10,447 bases of DNA from GCA-2729515 sp036336695 (GCA_036336695.1 JAYZFQ010000120.1:1-10447), one strand, 5' to 3'; counted from the first letter of the stretch, positions 1-7,400 are shown. Notes: a model not told the origin generated them from the sequence alone. A program made the numbers and translations.

Positions 1-352
1 CCTGGGCCTCGCCCTGGGGAAACGCCCGCCGGAAAGCCACCGCGTCATCGATACGCCAGATCACGTAGCTATCGATCGTAAGCTGCTCCCCGTCCCGGGT
101 CTGCATCAGGTTCGGCTCGCTGTCCAGGTCGTTCCAGCGAACGTCGAACGCGTCGACCACCTCGAAGCCCGGAATGATCCAGGCAATGCCGGGCTCGGTC
201 ACCCGCACCGCCTGGTTGAGCCGCAGCACCAGCTTCTGTTCTCCGGCCGGCGTGATCACCACCGGCCCGTGCCGCCAACCCATGTTGCCCGCCACGACGA
301 GGCCGACGAAGATGCCCCCCAACACCACCAACGTGAGCAACAGCCGCGTCAT
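1..352 (-). CDS. hflC: HflC, SPFH-domain membrane protease modulator (C-terminus cut off by window edge)
   Basis: The first 117 residues of an HflC-type protein are visible; the rest lies beyond the left edge. A hydrophobic N-terminal segment (about residues 3-22) is followed by the start of the band-7/SPFH domain, with the characteristic stretches RVTEPGIAWIIPGF, VRWNDLDSEP and an IDSYVIWRI strand. In characterised bacteria HflC and HflK form a large membrane-anchored complex that encloses the AAA+ protease FtsH and modulates its access to membrane substrates; the SPFH domains lie on the periplasmic side. The ATG start overlaps the hflK stop as ATGA (349-352), which suggests translational coupling and fits the usual hflK-hflC order. 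Identity as HflC rather than another SPFH protein rests on similarity plus its position directly after HflK. Confidence 0.92.
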   Translation of the reverse strand, partial: MTRLLLTLVVLGGIFVGLVVAGNMGWRHGPVVITPAGEQKLVLRLNQAVRVTEPGIAWIIPGFEVVDAFDVRWNDLDSEPNLMQTRDGEQLTIDSYVIWRIDDAVAFRRAFPQGEAQ

Positions 353-1338
353 CGGCTGGGCCCCGCATCGCCACCGCGGAGGGGCAGGTAGGGAAGCACC
401 TGCGTCGTCCCCGGCTCGATGATCACCTTCTCCACGTTGGGAAGCACTTCCTCCATCGTCTCGAGATAGAGGCGCGTCCGGGTCACCTCGGGCGCCTTGC
501 GATATTCGGCATAGAGCGCCTCGAAGCGCTCGGCCTCGCCCTTGGCTTCGGCGATCTTCGCATCGCGGTACCCCCCGGCTTCCGCCACGAGTTCCGCAGC
601 CTGGGCGCGAGCCTTGGGAATCAGCTCATTCCGGTAGCCTTCGGCCTCGTTGACGAGACGGCTCTTGTCCTGGTTCGCATTCACGACGTCATCGAAAGCC
701 GCGCGGACCGCCTCAGGAGGCTGGACGTCCTGGAGCTGGACGCTGTCGATGAGAATGCCGCTCTCGTAGGAATCGAGGGTGTCCTGGAGCGTCTTCTCCG
801 CTTCAGATGCCACGAGAGCGCGCTTGTCCCGGAGCACCCCATCGACCGTATTGCGGCCGACCACCTCGCGCATCGCCGCCTGGGCCGCGTCGCGAACGAC
901 CTGCTCGGGGTCGGCGATCTTGTACCGGTAGAAGAAGGGGTCCTTGATCTTGTACTGCACGGCGAAAGAAACCCGCACCACATTGTTGTCGCTGGTCTGC
1001 ATCGTCGCCTCTTCGAGCTTCTCGGTCGGAGTCGAGGCGTCCTCCTTGCCACGGAAGCCGAAATCGATGTTGTGCAGCTCTGCGTAATTCACGAGCGTCC
1101 GCTTCACCAGGGGCGGCGGCAACCGCAGATGGAAGCCGTCGGTCGTGATCGTTTCGTCGTGGGCACCGAGGAAGAGCAGCACAGCTGCCTGCCCCGGCTT
1201 CAGCGTGAACGCGCCGAAGGAGCCCCACGCCACCAACCCCCCGACCACGACGAGAAAAAGGGTGGCTCCGGTCAGCGTCCTTCGAACGGAACGCTTGACG
1301 CGCTGATCCGGGTCCTGGTTCTCGTCGGCCACGTTCAA
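349..1338 (-). CDS. hflK: HflK, SPFH-domain membrane protease modulator
   Basis: This encodes 329 residues. One membrane segment (about 23-43) is followed by an SPFH domain (about 45-225), then an Ala/Glu-rich helical region (about 225-285) and the HflK-typical stretch TRTRLYLETMEEVLPNVEKV near 286-305. PPEAVRAAFDDVVNANQDK (about 207-225) also matches the family. HflK pairs with HflC to form the cage around FtsH. The protein is shorter than E. coli HflK (about 419 aa), mainly because only some 22 residues precede the membrane segment; the long glycine-rich N-terminal extension is absent. I chose the TTG start at 1338-1336 because it gives a TTGA overlap with the slipin stop. A GTG two codons later (1332-1330) is the alternative, and no strong Shine-Dalgarno separates them. 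Confidence 0.93.
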   Translation of the reverse strand: MNVADENQDPDQRVKRSVRRTLTGATLFLVVVGGLVAWGSFGAFTLKPGQAAVLLFLGAHDETITTDGFHLRLPPPLVKRTLVNYAELHNIDFGFRGKEDASTPTEKLEEATMQTSDNNVVRVSFAVQYKIKDPFFYRYKIADPEQVVRDAAQAAMREVVGRNTVDGVLRDKRALVASEAEKTLQDTLDSYESGILIDSVQLQDVQPPEAVRAAFDDVVNANQDKSRLVNEAEGYRNELIPKARAQAAELVAEAGGYRDAKIAEAKGEAERFEALYAEYRKAPEVTRTRLYLETMEEVLPNVEKVIIEPGTTQVLPYLPLRGGDAGPSR

Positions 1339-2102
1339 CCGCTCTCGCCGGCATTGCGGCGGGCCGCATCATAGAAGGGGGTGAGGATGTCGATCGGCAC
1401 CGGGAAAATCGTCGTCGAGTTTCCCTCCGTCGCGATCTCGGACAAGGTCTGGAGATACCGGAGCTGGAGCGCGCCCTCTTCGGCCGCCAACACGCGCGAG
1501 GCCTCGGCAAGCCGCTGGGCGGCCTGGGCTTCACCATCCGCGTGAATGATCTTGGCCCGCTTCTCCCGCTCGGCCTCGGCCTGCTTGGCCATCGCGCGCT
1601 GCATCTCCTGGGGAAGGTCGATCTGCTTGACCTCGACCGCTCGGACCTTGACTCCCCAGGGTTCCGTCTGCTCGTCGATGATCTGCTGGAGCTGCTGGTT
1701 GATGCGCTCCCGATCGGCGAGCAGATCGTCGAGCTCGGCCTGACCGCAGACGCTTCGCAAGGTGGTCTGGGCGAGCTGAGAAGTACCGTAGAGATAGTTT
1801 TCGACCTGGATCACAGCCTTTTCCGGGTGCAACACACGGAAATACAACACCGCATTGACCTTGACCGAGACGTTGTCGCGGGTGATCACCTCCTGGGGAG
1901 GAACGTCCATGACGATCTCCCGCAGACTGATCCGTGCCATCCGGTCGACGCCGGGGATGATCCAGCGCAGGCCGGCCTGCTTCACCTCGGTAAACCGTCC
2001 GAACCGGAAGATCACCCCCCGCTCGTACTCGGTGAGCACGCGGATACCCATCACGATGAGTACCGCCGGAATTCCAATCGCGATCAGGATTGCGATAGAC
2101 AA
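1335..2102 (-). CDS. Slipin / stomatin-like SPFH (band 7) membrane protein
   Basis: This encodes 255 residues. An N-terminal hydrophobic hairpin-like segment (2-22) is followed by an SPFH domain (about 23-190) carrying slipin hallmarks: TEYERGVIFRFGRF (24-37), GLRWIIPGVDRM, the strand MDVPPQEVITRDNVSV (65-80) and YGTSQLAQTTLRS (105-117). An Ala/Glu-rich coiled region (about 170-210) and a C-terminal segment (TIFPVPIDIL) follow. Slipins form membrane-bound oligomers and are typically encoded next to an NfeD protease, as in the archaeal PH1511/PH1510 pair where the NfeD protein cleaves the stomatin. That arrangement holds here: NfeD ends 17 bp upstream. The start codon is TTG (2102-2100), supported by AAGGAG at 2114-2109 with a 6-nt spacer. 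It is a third SPFH paralogue beside HflK and HflC, which it resembles only distantly. Confidence 0.93.
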   Translation of the reverse strand: MSIAILIAIGIPAVLIVMGIRVLTEYERGVIFRFGRFTEVKQAGLRWIIPGVDRMARISLREIVMDVPPQEVITRDNVSVKVNAVLYFRVLHPEKAVIQVENYLYGTSQLAQTTLRSVCGQAELDDLLADRERINQQLQQIIDEQTEPWGVKVRAVEVKQIDLPQEMQRAMAKQAEAEREKRAKIIHADGEAQAAQRLAEASRVLAAEEGALQLRYLQTLSEIATEGNSTTIFPVPIDILTPFYDAARRNAGESG

Positions 2103-2108
2103 GGCTCT

Positions 2109-2114
2109 CTCCTT
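2109..2114 (-). promoter_or_regulatory. Shine-Dalgarno AAGGAG fixing the TTG start of the slipin gene
   Basis: AAGGAG on the minus strand lies 6 nt before the TTG at 2102-2100, in the 17-bp gap after the nfeD stop. The ideal spacing is the main reason to accept TTG as the initiator instead of the in-frame ATG at codon 18, which would remove most of the membrane anchor. Confidence 0.75.
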
Positions 2115-2119
2115 CTCGT

Positions 2120-3439
2120 TCAGAATTCTCGGGACGCGCGGCGAACACGGAGCCGCATCCCCTCGACCTGGATCACTTCCACGGCGACATCGGCCGGAAT
2201 CACTTCTTCGCTCCGCGCATTCCAGTATTCACCGCGCACGAAGACCCGACCCTCCGGAGCCAGCGGCGTCGTGGTCCGCCCGACGAGGCCGACCAGCTCG
2301 CTGACGCCCGCCGTCTGCTTCCTGCGGAAGGTGCGCCCGATCGCCACCGCGGCAAGGCCCCCAAAGGCCACCATCCCGATGGCCGCCGGCAGCAGCACGC
2401 CCCAGAAATCCACCGCCACGCCGCTGATCTCGGGCATGTCGAAGAGCATCATCCCCCCAAAAAGGAAGAAGACCATCCCGCCGACGAGTAGCAACCCGAA
2501 GGCCGAGACGAAGAGCTCGGCGATCATCAGCGCGACCCCGGTGAACATGAGAACGAGTCCGAGCCAGGAGAACGGCAAGAGGTCGAAGGCAAAGACCGCC
2601 AGGATCAAGCAGACCAGGCCCACCGCGCCCGGGAAGAAGATCCCCGGCGAGTTCACTTCGAGCATGATGCCGAGCACCGCGCCCATCATCAGGAGCATCG
2701 CCACGTTGGGATTCGCGATGAAATCGAAGACCTTCTCGAGAGGAGTCATTTCCAGCTCGCGGTAGTCGACACCGGCGACCTCGAGGACGCGCGTCTCTCC
2801 CCCCACCTGGATTTCCCGGCCCTCGACCTGCTCCATGAGATCGGCTCGGCTGCGCGCGACGATGTCGATCACGTTGAGTTCGAGCGCCTCTGCGGCCCCG
2901 ATCGCCTCGGCCTCCCGAACGGCCTTGACGGCCCACTCCACGTTCCGGTCCCGCTCCTGGGCGATCGATTCGATGAAGGCCGAGGTGAAGTTCTCCACCT
3001 TCTGGCCCATCACATCGGTGCGCTCGCCCTCTTCGTCGCGACCCTCGCTCGTGCCTCCGCCCACGGGCGAGGCCGCGCCGATGCTCGTGCCCGGCGCCAT
3101 CGCCGCCACGTTTGCCGCCATCGTGATGAAGGTCCCGGCCGACGCCGCCCAGGCGCCCTGGGGCGAGACGTAGACGATCGTCGGAATCTCGGCATTGAGC
3201 AGGGCCTGGACGATGTCCTTGGTCGGGTCGAGGACTCCCCCGGGTGTGTCCAGTGAGACGAGGAGCGCGGCGGCGCCGTCCTCTTCGCTCTGCGCAATGG
3301 ATTTCTCGATGAAATCGGCCGTCGCAGCGCTGATCACGCCATCGATCTCGATCACGTTGACGTGACCGGCAAGGGCGGTTGCACTTCTCATCGCCGCGAC
3401 CAGAAGCGCGAGGAAAAGAACCCTGCTGGCTCGGCTCAC
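2120..3439 (-). CDS. nfeD: NfeD-family membrane-bound serine protease (ClpP class)
   Basis: This encodes 439 residues with the full long-form NfeD (NfeD1b type) layout. A signal peptide (about 1-25, ending ATALAG) is followed by a ClpP-like protease domain (about 26-235), a membrane domain with roughly five helices (247-366) and a C-terminal soluble OB-fold-like domain (about 378-439). The probable nucleophile is Ser100 (AWAASAGTF), and Lys147 (VMGQKVENF) is positioned as the dyad lysine known from the archaeal homologue PH1510. The oxyanion-type loop DTPGG is at 64-68. In characterised systems this protease cleaves hydrophobic stretches of a partner stomatin/slipin, and a slipin gene follows immediately. 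The GTG start overlaps the coaBC stop as GTGA (3436-3439). That start yields a clean signal peptide, so longer upstream extensions reading through coaBC are artefacts. Confidence 0.94.
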   Translation of the reverse strand: MSRASRVLFLALLVAAMRSATALAGHVNVIEIDGVISAATADFIEKSIAQSEEDGAAALLVSLDTPGGVLDPTKDIVQALLNAEIPTIVYVSPQGAWAASAGTFITMAANVAAMAPGTSIGAASPVGGGTSEGRDEEGERTDVMGQKVENFTSAFIESIAQERDRNVEWAVKAVREAEAIGAAEALELNVIDIVARSRADLMEQVEGREIQVGGETRVLEVAGVDYRELEMTPLEKVFDFIANPNVAMLLMMGAVLGIMLEVNSPGIFFPGAVGLVCLILAVFAFDLLPFSWLGLVLMFTGVALMIAELFVSAFGLLLVGGMVFFLFGGMMLFDMPEISGVAVDFWGVLLPAAIGMVAFGGLAAVAIGRTFRRKQTAGVSELVGLVGRTTTPLAPEGRVFVRGEYWNARSEEVIPADVAVEVIQVEGMRLRVRRASREF

Positions 3440-4644
3440 GCGCCGGACTCCCGGAGTTTTTCGACCCGGTCGAGCAGGTGCGCGGCAACGTCGCGCTTCG
3501 AGAGCGAGGGAAGCGCCTCCACTTCTCCCGCAGGCCAGACGAAGTGAACGGCGTTGTCGTCGGCGTCGAAGCCGTTCCCCGGCGCGGAGATATCGTTCGC
3601 GACGAGCAGATCGCAGCCCTTGCGCGCGATCTTGCGATGCGCCGCTTCGACCACGTCGTGGCTTTCGGCGGCGAAACCCACCACGATCCGCTCTCCCTTG
3701 GCGCGGCAGACCTCGGCCAGGATGTCCGGCGTGCGCTCGAGTTCGAGGGTAAGCCCCGCTTCCGCCGGGAGGTCTTCCTTCTTGAGCTTCCGTGCCGAAG
3801 GTGCTGCCGGACGGAAGTCCGCCACGGCCGCAGCCTTGACCACCACCGTGGCGGTGGACAACTCTCGCAGCACGGCCTCGCGCATCTCCGCCGCGCTTTC
3901 GACATCGATCCGCCGAACGCCGGCCGGCGTGGGCAATGAAGACGCCCCCGCGACGAGGACGACGTCTGCGCCGCGCCGCCGGGCTTCCGCCGCCACGGCG
4001 AAACCCATCTTCCCCGAAGATCGGTTGCCCAGGAACCGCACCGCATCGACGCGCTCGCGGGTGCCGCCCGCAGTCACGAGCACGACTTCCCCGGCGAGGC
4101 TCCGGGAGCCGAGGGCGAGGGAGACCGCGTCGGCGATGGCGAGGGGTTCGGCCATCCGGCCCTCTCCCTCCCAGCCGCAGGCGAGTGCGCCCGCCTCGGG
4201 ACCGACGAAGCGCGCGCCGCGCTCGGCCAGGAGTTCCACGTTCTGTTGGGTCGCGGGATGACGCCACATGTTGACGTTCATCGCAGGCGCGAGGAGCAGT
4301 GGGGCGCGGGTGGCCAGGGCGATGGCGGCGACCAGGTCGTCGGCCAGCCCGTGAGCGAATCGCGCCAGTGTATGGGCGGTGGTGGGCGCCACGACGTAAA
4401 GCTCGGCCCAATCGGCGAGGGCGATGTGGTCGATCTCCCCCTCTTCCGCGGGATCCAGCAGCGACGTGCGGACCGGTTCGCCGGTCAGGGTCTGGAGCAC
4501 GAGGGGGGTGACGAACGACAGCGCTTCGGGCGTGGCGACACAGCGCACCGCGCAGTCGGCGCGGCGGAGTGCACGCACCAACTCCGGAACCTTGTAGGCG
4601 GCGATCCCGCCGGTCACGCCGATGAGAACCCGACGCTGTTCCAT
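3436..4644 (-). CDS. coaBC: CoaBC, bifunctional phosphopantothenoylcysteine decarboxylase / phosphopantothenate-cysteine ligase
   Basis: This encodes 402 residues. It carries out two consecutive steps of coenzyme A synthesis in the cytosol: ligation of cysteine to 4'-phosphopantothenate, then FMN-dependent decarboxylation to 4'-phosphopantetheine. The N-terminal CoaC domain (1-about 180) shows the flavoprotein start LIGVTGGIAAYK, catalytic His73 in DHIALADWAE, PAMN (120-123) and the redox-active Cys156 in ACGWEGEGRM. The C-terminal CoaB domain (about 185-402) has TAGGTRERVD, NRSSGKMG (Asn207 equivalent to the intermediate-contacting Asn), KLKK (286-289) and VANDIS (349-353). I started at ATG 4644, because the family begins with exactly this MEQRRVLIGVTGG-like sequence; upstream in-frame codons extend into the mutase gene. 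The stop overlaps the nfeD start, and the next pathway enzyme, CoaD, is two genes upstream. Confidence 0.96.
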   Translation of the reverse strand: MEQRRVLIGVTGGIAAYKVPELVRALRRADCAVRCVATPEALSFVTPLVLQTLTGEPVRTSLLDPAEEGEIDHIALADWAELYVVAPTTAHTLARFAHGLADDLVAAIALATRAPLLLAPAMNVNMWRHPATQQNVELLAERGARFVGPEAGALACGWEGEGRMAEPLAIADAVSLALGSRSLAGEVVLVTAGGTRERVDAVRFLGNRSSGKMGFAVAAEARRRGADVVLVAGASSLPTPAGVRRIDVESAAEMREAVLRELSTATVVVKAAAVADFRPAAPSARKLKKEDLPAEAGLTLELERTPDILAEVCRAKGERIVVGFAAESHDVVEAAHRKIARKGCDLLVANDISAPGNGFDADDNAVHFVWPAGEVEALPSLSKRDVAAHLLDRVEKLRESGA

Positions 4645-4684
4645 ATGGCTGTCCAGGAAGAAATTCCCCTGTTCCGTTGCGAGG

Positions 4685-6112
4685 TTACCGGGAATCCGGA
4701 GAAACGCCAACGGACCCGAGTAGCGCGGCGCCTCGGGCCAGCCGCCGTGCCAGATCACGCCGGGTCGGCGCCTCGGCGTAGACCCGTAGCACGGGTTCCG
4801 TCCCCGATGCGCGCAACATCAGGAAGCCATCGTCGAGTCCCAGGTGCAGACCATCCTCGGTGGACACACCCCGGACCCGTTCCCCATCGACCCGGCCGGG
4901 AGGCCGCCGCATCAACCCGGCGAGCCGCTCGGACGCGCGCGGGTCACAGGGCGCGGCGACTCGCCCGCAGTGGCTCCGCCCGTGGCGACGTTCGAGGGCC
5001 TGGAGACGCGACGCAAGCGAAGGCCCCACCGCGACTGCCTCGGCCAGGAGACCCGCCGCAAGGATCCCGTCCTTGTCCGGATGGAAACGGCCCCACGCGA
5101 ACCCGCCGCTCTCATCGCCTGCCAGCTCCGCTTCTCGCGAGTTCAGGAGGGGTCGGAAGTGCTTGAAACCGATTGGGTGCCGCGTGACCGGAAGCCCGTG
5201 AGACACCGCCACCCGTTCGACCAGGGCGCCCGTCGCCACCGAAAGCGCGACGCCCCCTTGGAGGCTTCGCGTCCGCGCGCAGTGGTCCACGAGCACCGCG
5301 AGGGCCTGGGTCTCGGAGAGCGCGCGCCCCGTTGCATCGAGGGCTGCGAACCGGTCCGCATCCCCGTCCGTTGCCACGCCCAGCCGCGCACCGCGAACAC
5401 GACGCAGCGTGCGTCGCAGTTCACGGCAAGCGCGCGTCGTGGGGTCCGGCGCTTTCCCGCCGAAATCCGGCACACGTTCCCCGCGCAGCACCTCCACCCG
5501 TGCGCCCAGTGCCCCCAGCACCGTATCCGCCACCCCGGCCCCGGCCCCGTGCATCGCGTCGTAGACGATCCGCGGCCGGGCGCGGGCAAGCCGGTCGCCG
5601 TTCAACAGACGGACGAGTTCGCGGACATAGCTGCCGCGCAAATCGAAACGCGCCGCGGGCAGGGGGCCGGAGGGGAGGTCCGAGGCGGCACGCGCCGCCA
5701 GACCCTCGATGCGCCGAGCTTCCGCAATGTCGATCCCGCCGTGGCGCCCGAACACCTTCAAGCCCTGGTACTCCGGTGGGTTGTGGCTCGCGGTCAACAC
5801 CAGGGCCCCCACCGCCCGGCGCCGCACCACGGCCCGAACGGCGCAGGGCGTCGGCAGCGCGGTGCGACCCATCACGGGCGCGAGCCCCGCGTCCCGCACC
5901 AGCTGCGCCACCTGGACCGCCATCCGCTCGGCCTGGAAACGCGTGTCGTACGCGACGACGACTTCGCCGCCCCCTTGTTCACGGAACCACGCGGTGGCCC
6001 CCCGGACGAGCGCGCGCAGGCGCGGCAGGGTGAACTCCTCGCCGAGCACCCCGCGCCACCCACTGGTACCGAAGTGCAGCGGCGGATCGAGCCGATGAGA
6101 AACCCGTTTCAC
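4685..6112 (-). CDS. Phosphoglucomutase/phosphomannomutase family protein (alpha-D-phosphohexomutase)
   Basis: This encodes 475 residues with all four signature loops of the alpha-D-phosphohexomutase superfamily. They are the start FGTSGWRG (14-21), the phosphoserine loop TASHNPPEYQG with catalytic Ser109, the metal-binding loop DGDADR (249-254), the sugar-binding loop GDESGG (332-337; GEESGG is the commoner form) and the phosphate-binding loop RASGTEP (434-440). The enzyme interconverts hexose 1- and 6-phosphates through a bisphosphorylated intermediate, feeding glycogen, LPS or exopolysaccharide precursors. The Ser loop (NPPEYQG) resembles phosphoglucomutases more than glucosamine mutase GlmM, but substrate choice cannot be fixed from motifs, so no symbol is given. 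The start is GTG (6112-6110), 17 bp after the coaD stop, with only a weak purine run before it. It sits between two CoA genes without an obvious pathway link. Confidence 0.93.
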   Translation of the reverse strand: MKRVSHRLDPPLHFGTSGWRGVLGEEFTLPRLRALVRGATAWFREQGGGEVVVAYDTRFQAERMAVQVAQLVRDAGLAPVMGRTALPTPCAVRAVVRRRAVGALVLTASHNPPEYQGLKVFGRHGGIDIAEARRIEGLAARAASDLPSGPLPAARFDLRGSYVRELVRLLNGDRLARARPRIVYDAMHGAGAGVADTVLGALGARVEVLRGERVPDFGGKAPDPTTRACRELRRTLRRVRGARLGVATDGDADRFAALDATGRALSETQALAVLVDHCARTRSLQGGVALSVATGALVERVAVSHGLPVTRHPIGFKHFRPLLNSREAELAGDESGGFAWGRFHPDKDGILAAGLLAEAVAVGPSLASRLQALERRHGRSHCGRVAAPCDPRASERLAGLMRRPPGRVDGERVRGVSTEDGLHLGLDDGFLMLRASGTEPVLRVYAEAPTRRDLARRLARGAALLGSVGVSPDSR

Positions 6113-6129
6113 GCCTGCCCGATTTCGGT

Positions 6130-6624
6130 TCAGTCGCCGCCCAGGCGCGCCCGGAGCCGCTTCGCCACCTCGGCGGGCACGAACTCCTCCACGTCCCGGC
6201 CAAACCGGACGAGTTCCTTGAGTCGCGACGAACTGACGAACATGTACTCCTGGCTCGGGAGCATGAAGACCGTTTCGACGTCGGCGTAGAGCCGCTTGTT
6301 CATCAACGCCATCTCGAATTCGTACTCGAAGTCCGACCTCGCGCGGACGCCACGGATCACCACCGCGGCTCCGATGCTCCGGGCGTAGTCGACCGTCAAG
6401 CCATCGAAGGCCGTGATCTCAACCCGCGGGTTTTCGCCCAGCTCAGCCCGCACCATTTCCATGCGCTCGTCGATCGTGAACGTCCCGGTCTTGGTCACGT
6501 TCACCGCAACCCCCATGACGAGGCGCCCAAAGATCCGAAGCGCGCGCCGAGCGACGTCCAGGTGTCCGTTCGTAATGGGATCGAAACTCGCGGGGAACAG
6601 GGCAACCGTGTCGGGCGGCGTCAT
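6130..6624 (-). CDS. coaD: CoaD, phosphopantetheine adenylyltransferase
   Basis: This encodes 164 residues, close to the usual 155-165. It transfers AMP from ATP to 4'-phosphopantetheine to make dephospho-CoA, the penultimate step of CoA synthesis. The Rossmann-like nucleotidyltransferase signature FPASFDPITNGH (10-21) contains the TxGH ATP-binding motif (18-21). RGVR (91-94), DFEYEFEMALMN (98-109) and the C-terminal SSSRLKEL (131-138, the ISSTxVKE-type motif) complete the active site. The ATG at 6624 overlaps the rsmD stop as ATGA (6621-6624), the very common rsmD-coaD pairing. Its pathway neighbour CoaBC, which makes its substrate, lies in the same transcription unit one gene further downstream. 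Longer in-frame starts would lie within rsmD. Confidence 0.96.
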   Translation of the reverse strand: MTPPDTVALFPASFDPITNGHLDVARRALRIFGRLVMGVAVNVTKTGTFTIDERMEMVRAELGENPRVEITAFDGLTVDYARSIGAAVVIRGVRARSDFEYEFEMALMNKRLYADVETVFMLPSQEYMFVSSSRLKELVRFGRDVEEFVPAEVAKRLRARLGGD

Positions 6625-7202
6625 GAAACCACCCCGCCGGCCGGTTGTTCCGGGGAAAACTGCGTCACGCTGGTCTCTCCATAGCTTCGCGCATCCCGCT
6701 TCACCCAGCCGGGCACGCTGGGTACAGGATGGCGTCTCGCGTGCTCGGCGACCACCTTTCCCCCCTCCGAGACCACGGCGGCCTCCCGCAAGGCCCGGAG
6801 CGACCGCACCAGCTGGTCCCCGGCGTAGGGGGGATCGAGGAGCACGAGGTCGAACCGGGCCCCTTCCTCTCCGAGCTTCCGGACGGTCGCCACCGCGTCC
6901 CCCGTCACCAGCCGCGCCCGGTCCGCCAGGCCGAGCGTGGAGAGGTTCTCCCCCAGGATCCGCGCGATGCGCGGGGACCGCTCCACGAAGACGACGGACG
7001 CGGCGCCGCGAGAAAAGGACTCGACACCGAGCGCCCCGCTTCCCGCATACAGGTCGAGCACCGCCTGCCCAGAGAGATCCCCGAGGCGCGTAAAGAGGGA
7101 CTCCCGCACCCGGTCGGCCGTCGGCCGCACGCCGCTCCCGGGGGCCCGAAACCGGCGTCCCCCGAGTTCTCCACCCGTCACCCGCAGACCGCCCGCCGCC
7201 AT
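6621..7202 (-). CDS. rsmD: RsmD, 16S rRNA (guanine(966)-N(2))-methyltransferase
   Basis: This encodes 193 residues of a class I SAM-dependent methyltransferase. It shows the RsmD N-terminus GGELGGRRFRAP (10-21) and RPTADRVRESLF (26-37), the SAM-binding motif LDLYAGSGALG (49-59) and the catalytic DPPY (123-126) typical of exocyclic-amine methylation. RsmD modifies guanine 966 (E. coli numbering) of 16S rRNA. The ATG at 7202 gives a standard-length protein starting just before the conserved N-terminus; an in-frame ATG further upstream (7358) would add 52 non-conserved residues. It is the first gene of the leftward array and is followed by coaD with a 4-bp overlap. I could not identify a convincing sigma-70 promoter for it in the upstream gap. 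Confidence 0.94.
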   Translation of the reverse strand: MAAGGLRVTGGELGGRRFRAPGSGVRPTADRVRESLFTRLGDLSGQAVLDLYAGSGALGVESFSRGAASVVFVERSPRIARILGENLSTLGLADRARLVTGDAVATVRKLGEEGARFDLVLLDPPYAGDQLVRSLRALREAAVVSEGGKVVAEHARRHPVPSVPGWVKRDARSYGETSVTQFSPEQPAGGVVS

Positions 7203-7224
7203 CCCCCCATCGTCGCACGAAAGA

Positions 7225-7263
7225 CCGGGGCATTCGCCGGTTCCTTGCCGGTCCGATTCCGGT
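7225..7263. repeat. Phased CCGG-centred motifs (11-bp spacing), possible activator sites
   Basis: CCGGT occurs at 7237-7241, 7248-7252 and 7259-7263, exactly 11 bp apart, and a variant CCGGG sits 12 bp further left (7225-7229). On the minus strand three copies read ACCGG. The spacing is about one helical turn, so a protein binding each would contact one face of the DNA. They lie roughly 160-200 bp upstream of the predicted sigma-54 start point, a plausible distance for an enhancer, and also 23-61 bp upstream of the rsmD start codon. CCGG is common in GC-rich DNA, so this may be chance. Confidence 0.3.
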
Positions 7264-7400
7264 ACACCCCGACCGCCACAGGAGGGAACGCGACGCCACA
7301 CTTCCCCGCGGGCGACGCCGGACGTGCCGGGCAACCTGTCGGCAAGGCCGGCTGCCAAGACCCCGCCCTTCCAGGCATCTCACCCGCCCGAGCCGCCCAA

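Noticed and set aside
1542..2765. Plus-strand open frame of 407 codons opposite slipin and nfeD
   Set aside because: It is antisense to two well-supported genes, spans their junction, and shows no family motifs.
3440..4411. Upstream extension of nfeD in the same frame
   Set aside because: It overlaps all of the coaBC 3' half in another frame. The protein has a proper signal peptide when started at GTG 3439, and the extension is low-complexity Arg/Gly-rich.
4844..6289. Long plus-strand open frame (481 codons) opposite the mutase and coaD genes
   Set aside because: It mirrors a gene with complete catalytic motifs on the other strand; its translation has no recognisable domain and is rich in Arg/Pro/His, as expected for antisense frames in GC-rich DNA.
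7325..7344. Inverted repeat TGCCG...CGGCA in the rsmD divergent gap
   Set aside because: Five-base arms with a 10-bp spacer are expected often in sequence of this composition.
7338..7354. Minus-strand TTGGCA...TTGC resembling a sigma-54 site for rsmD
   Set aside because: GG and GC are separated by 11 rather than 10 bp, and spacing is strict for sigma-54.
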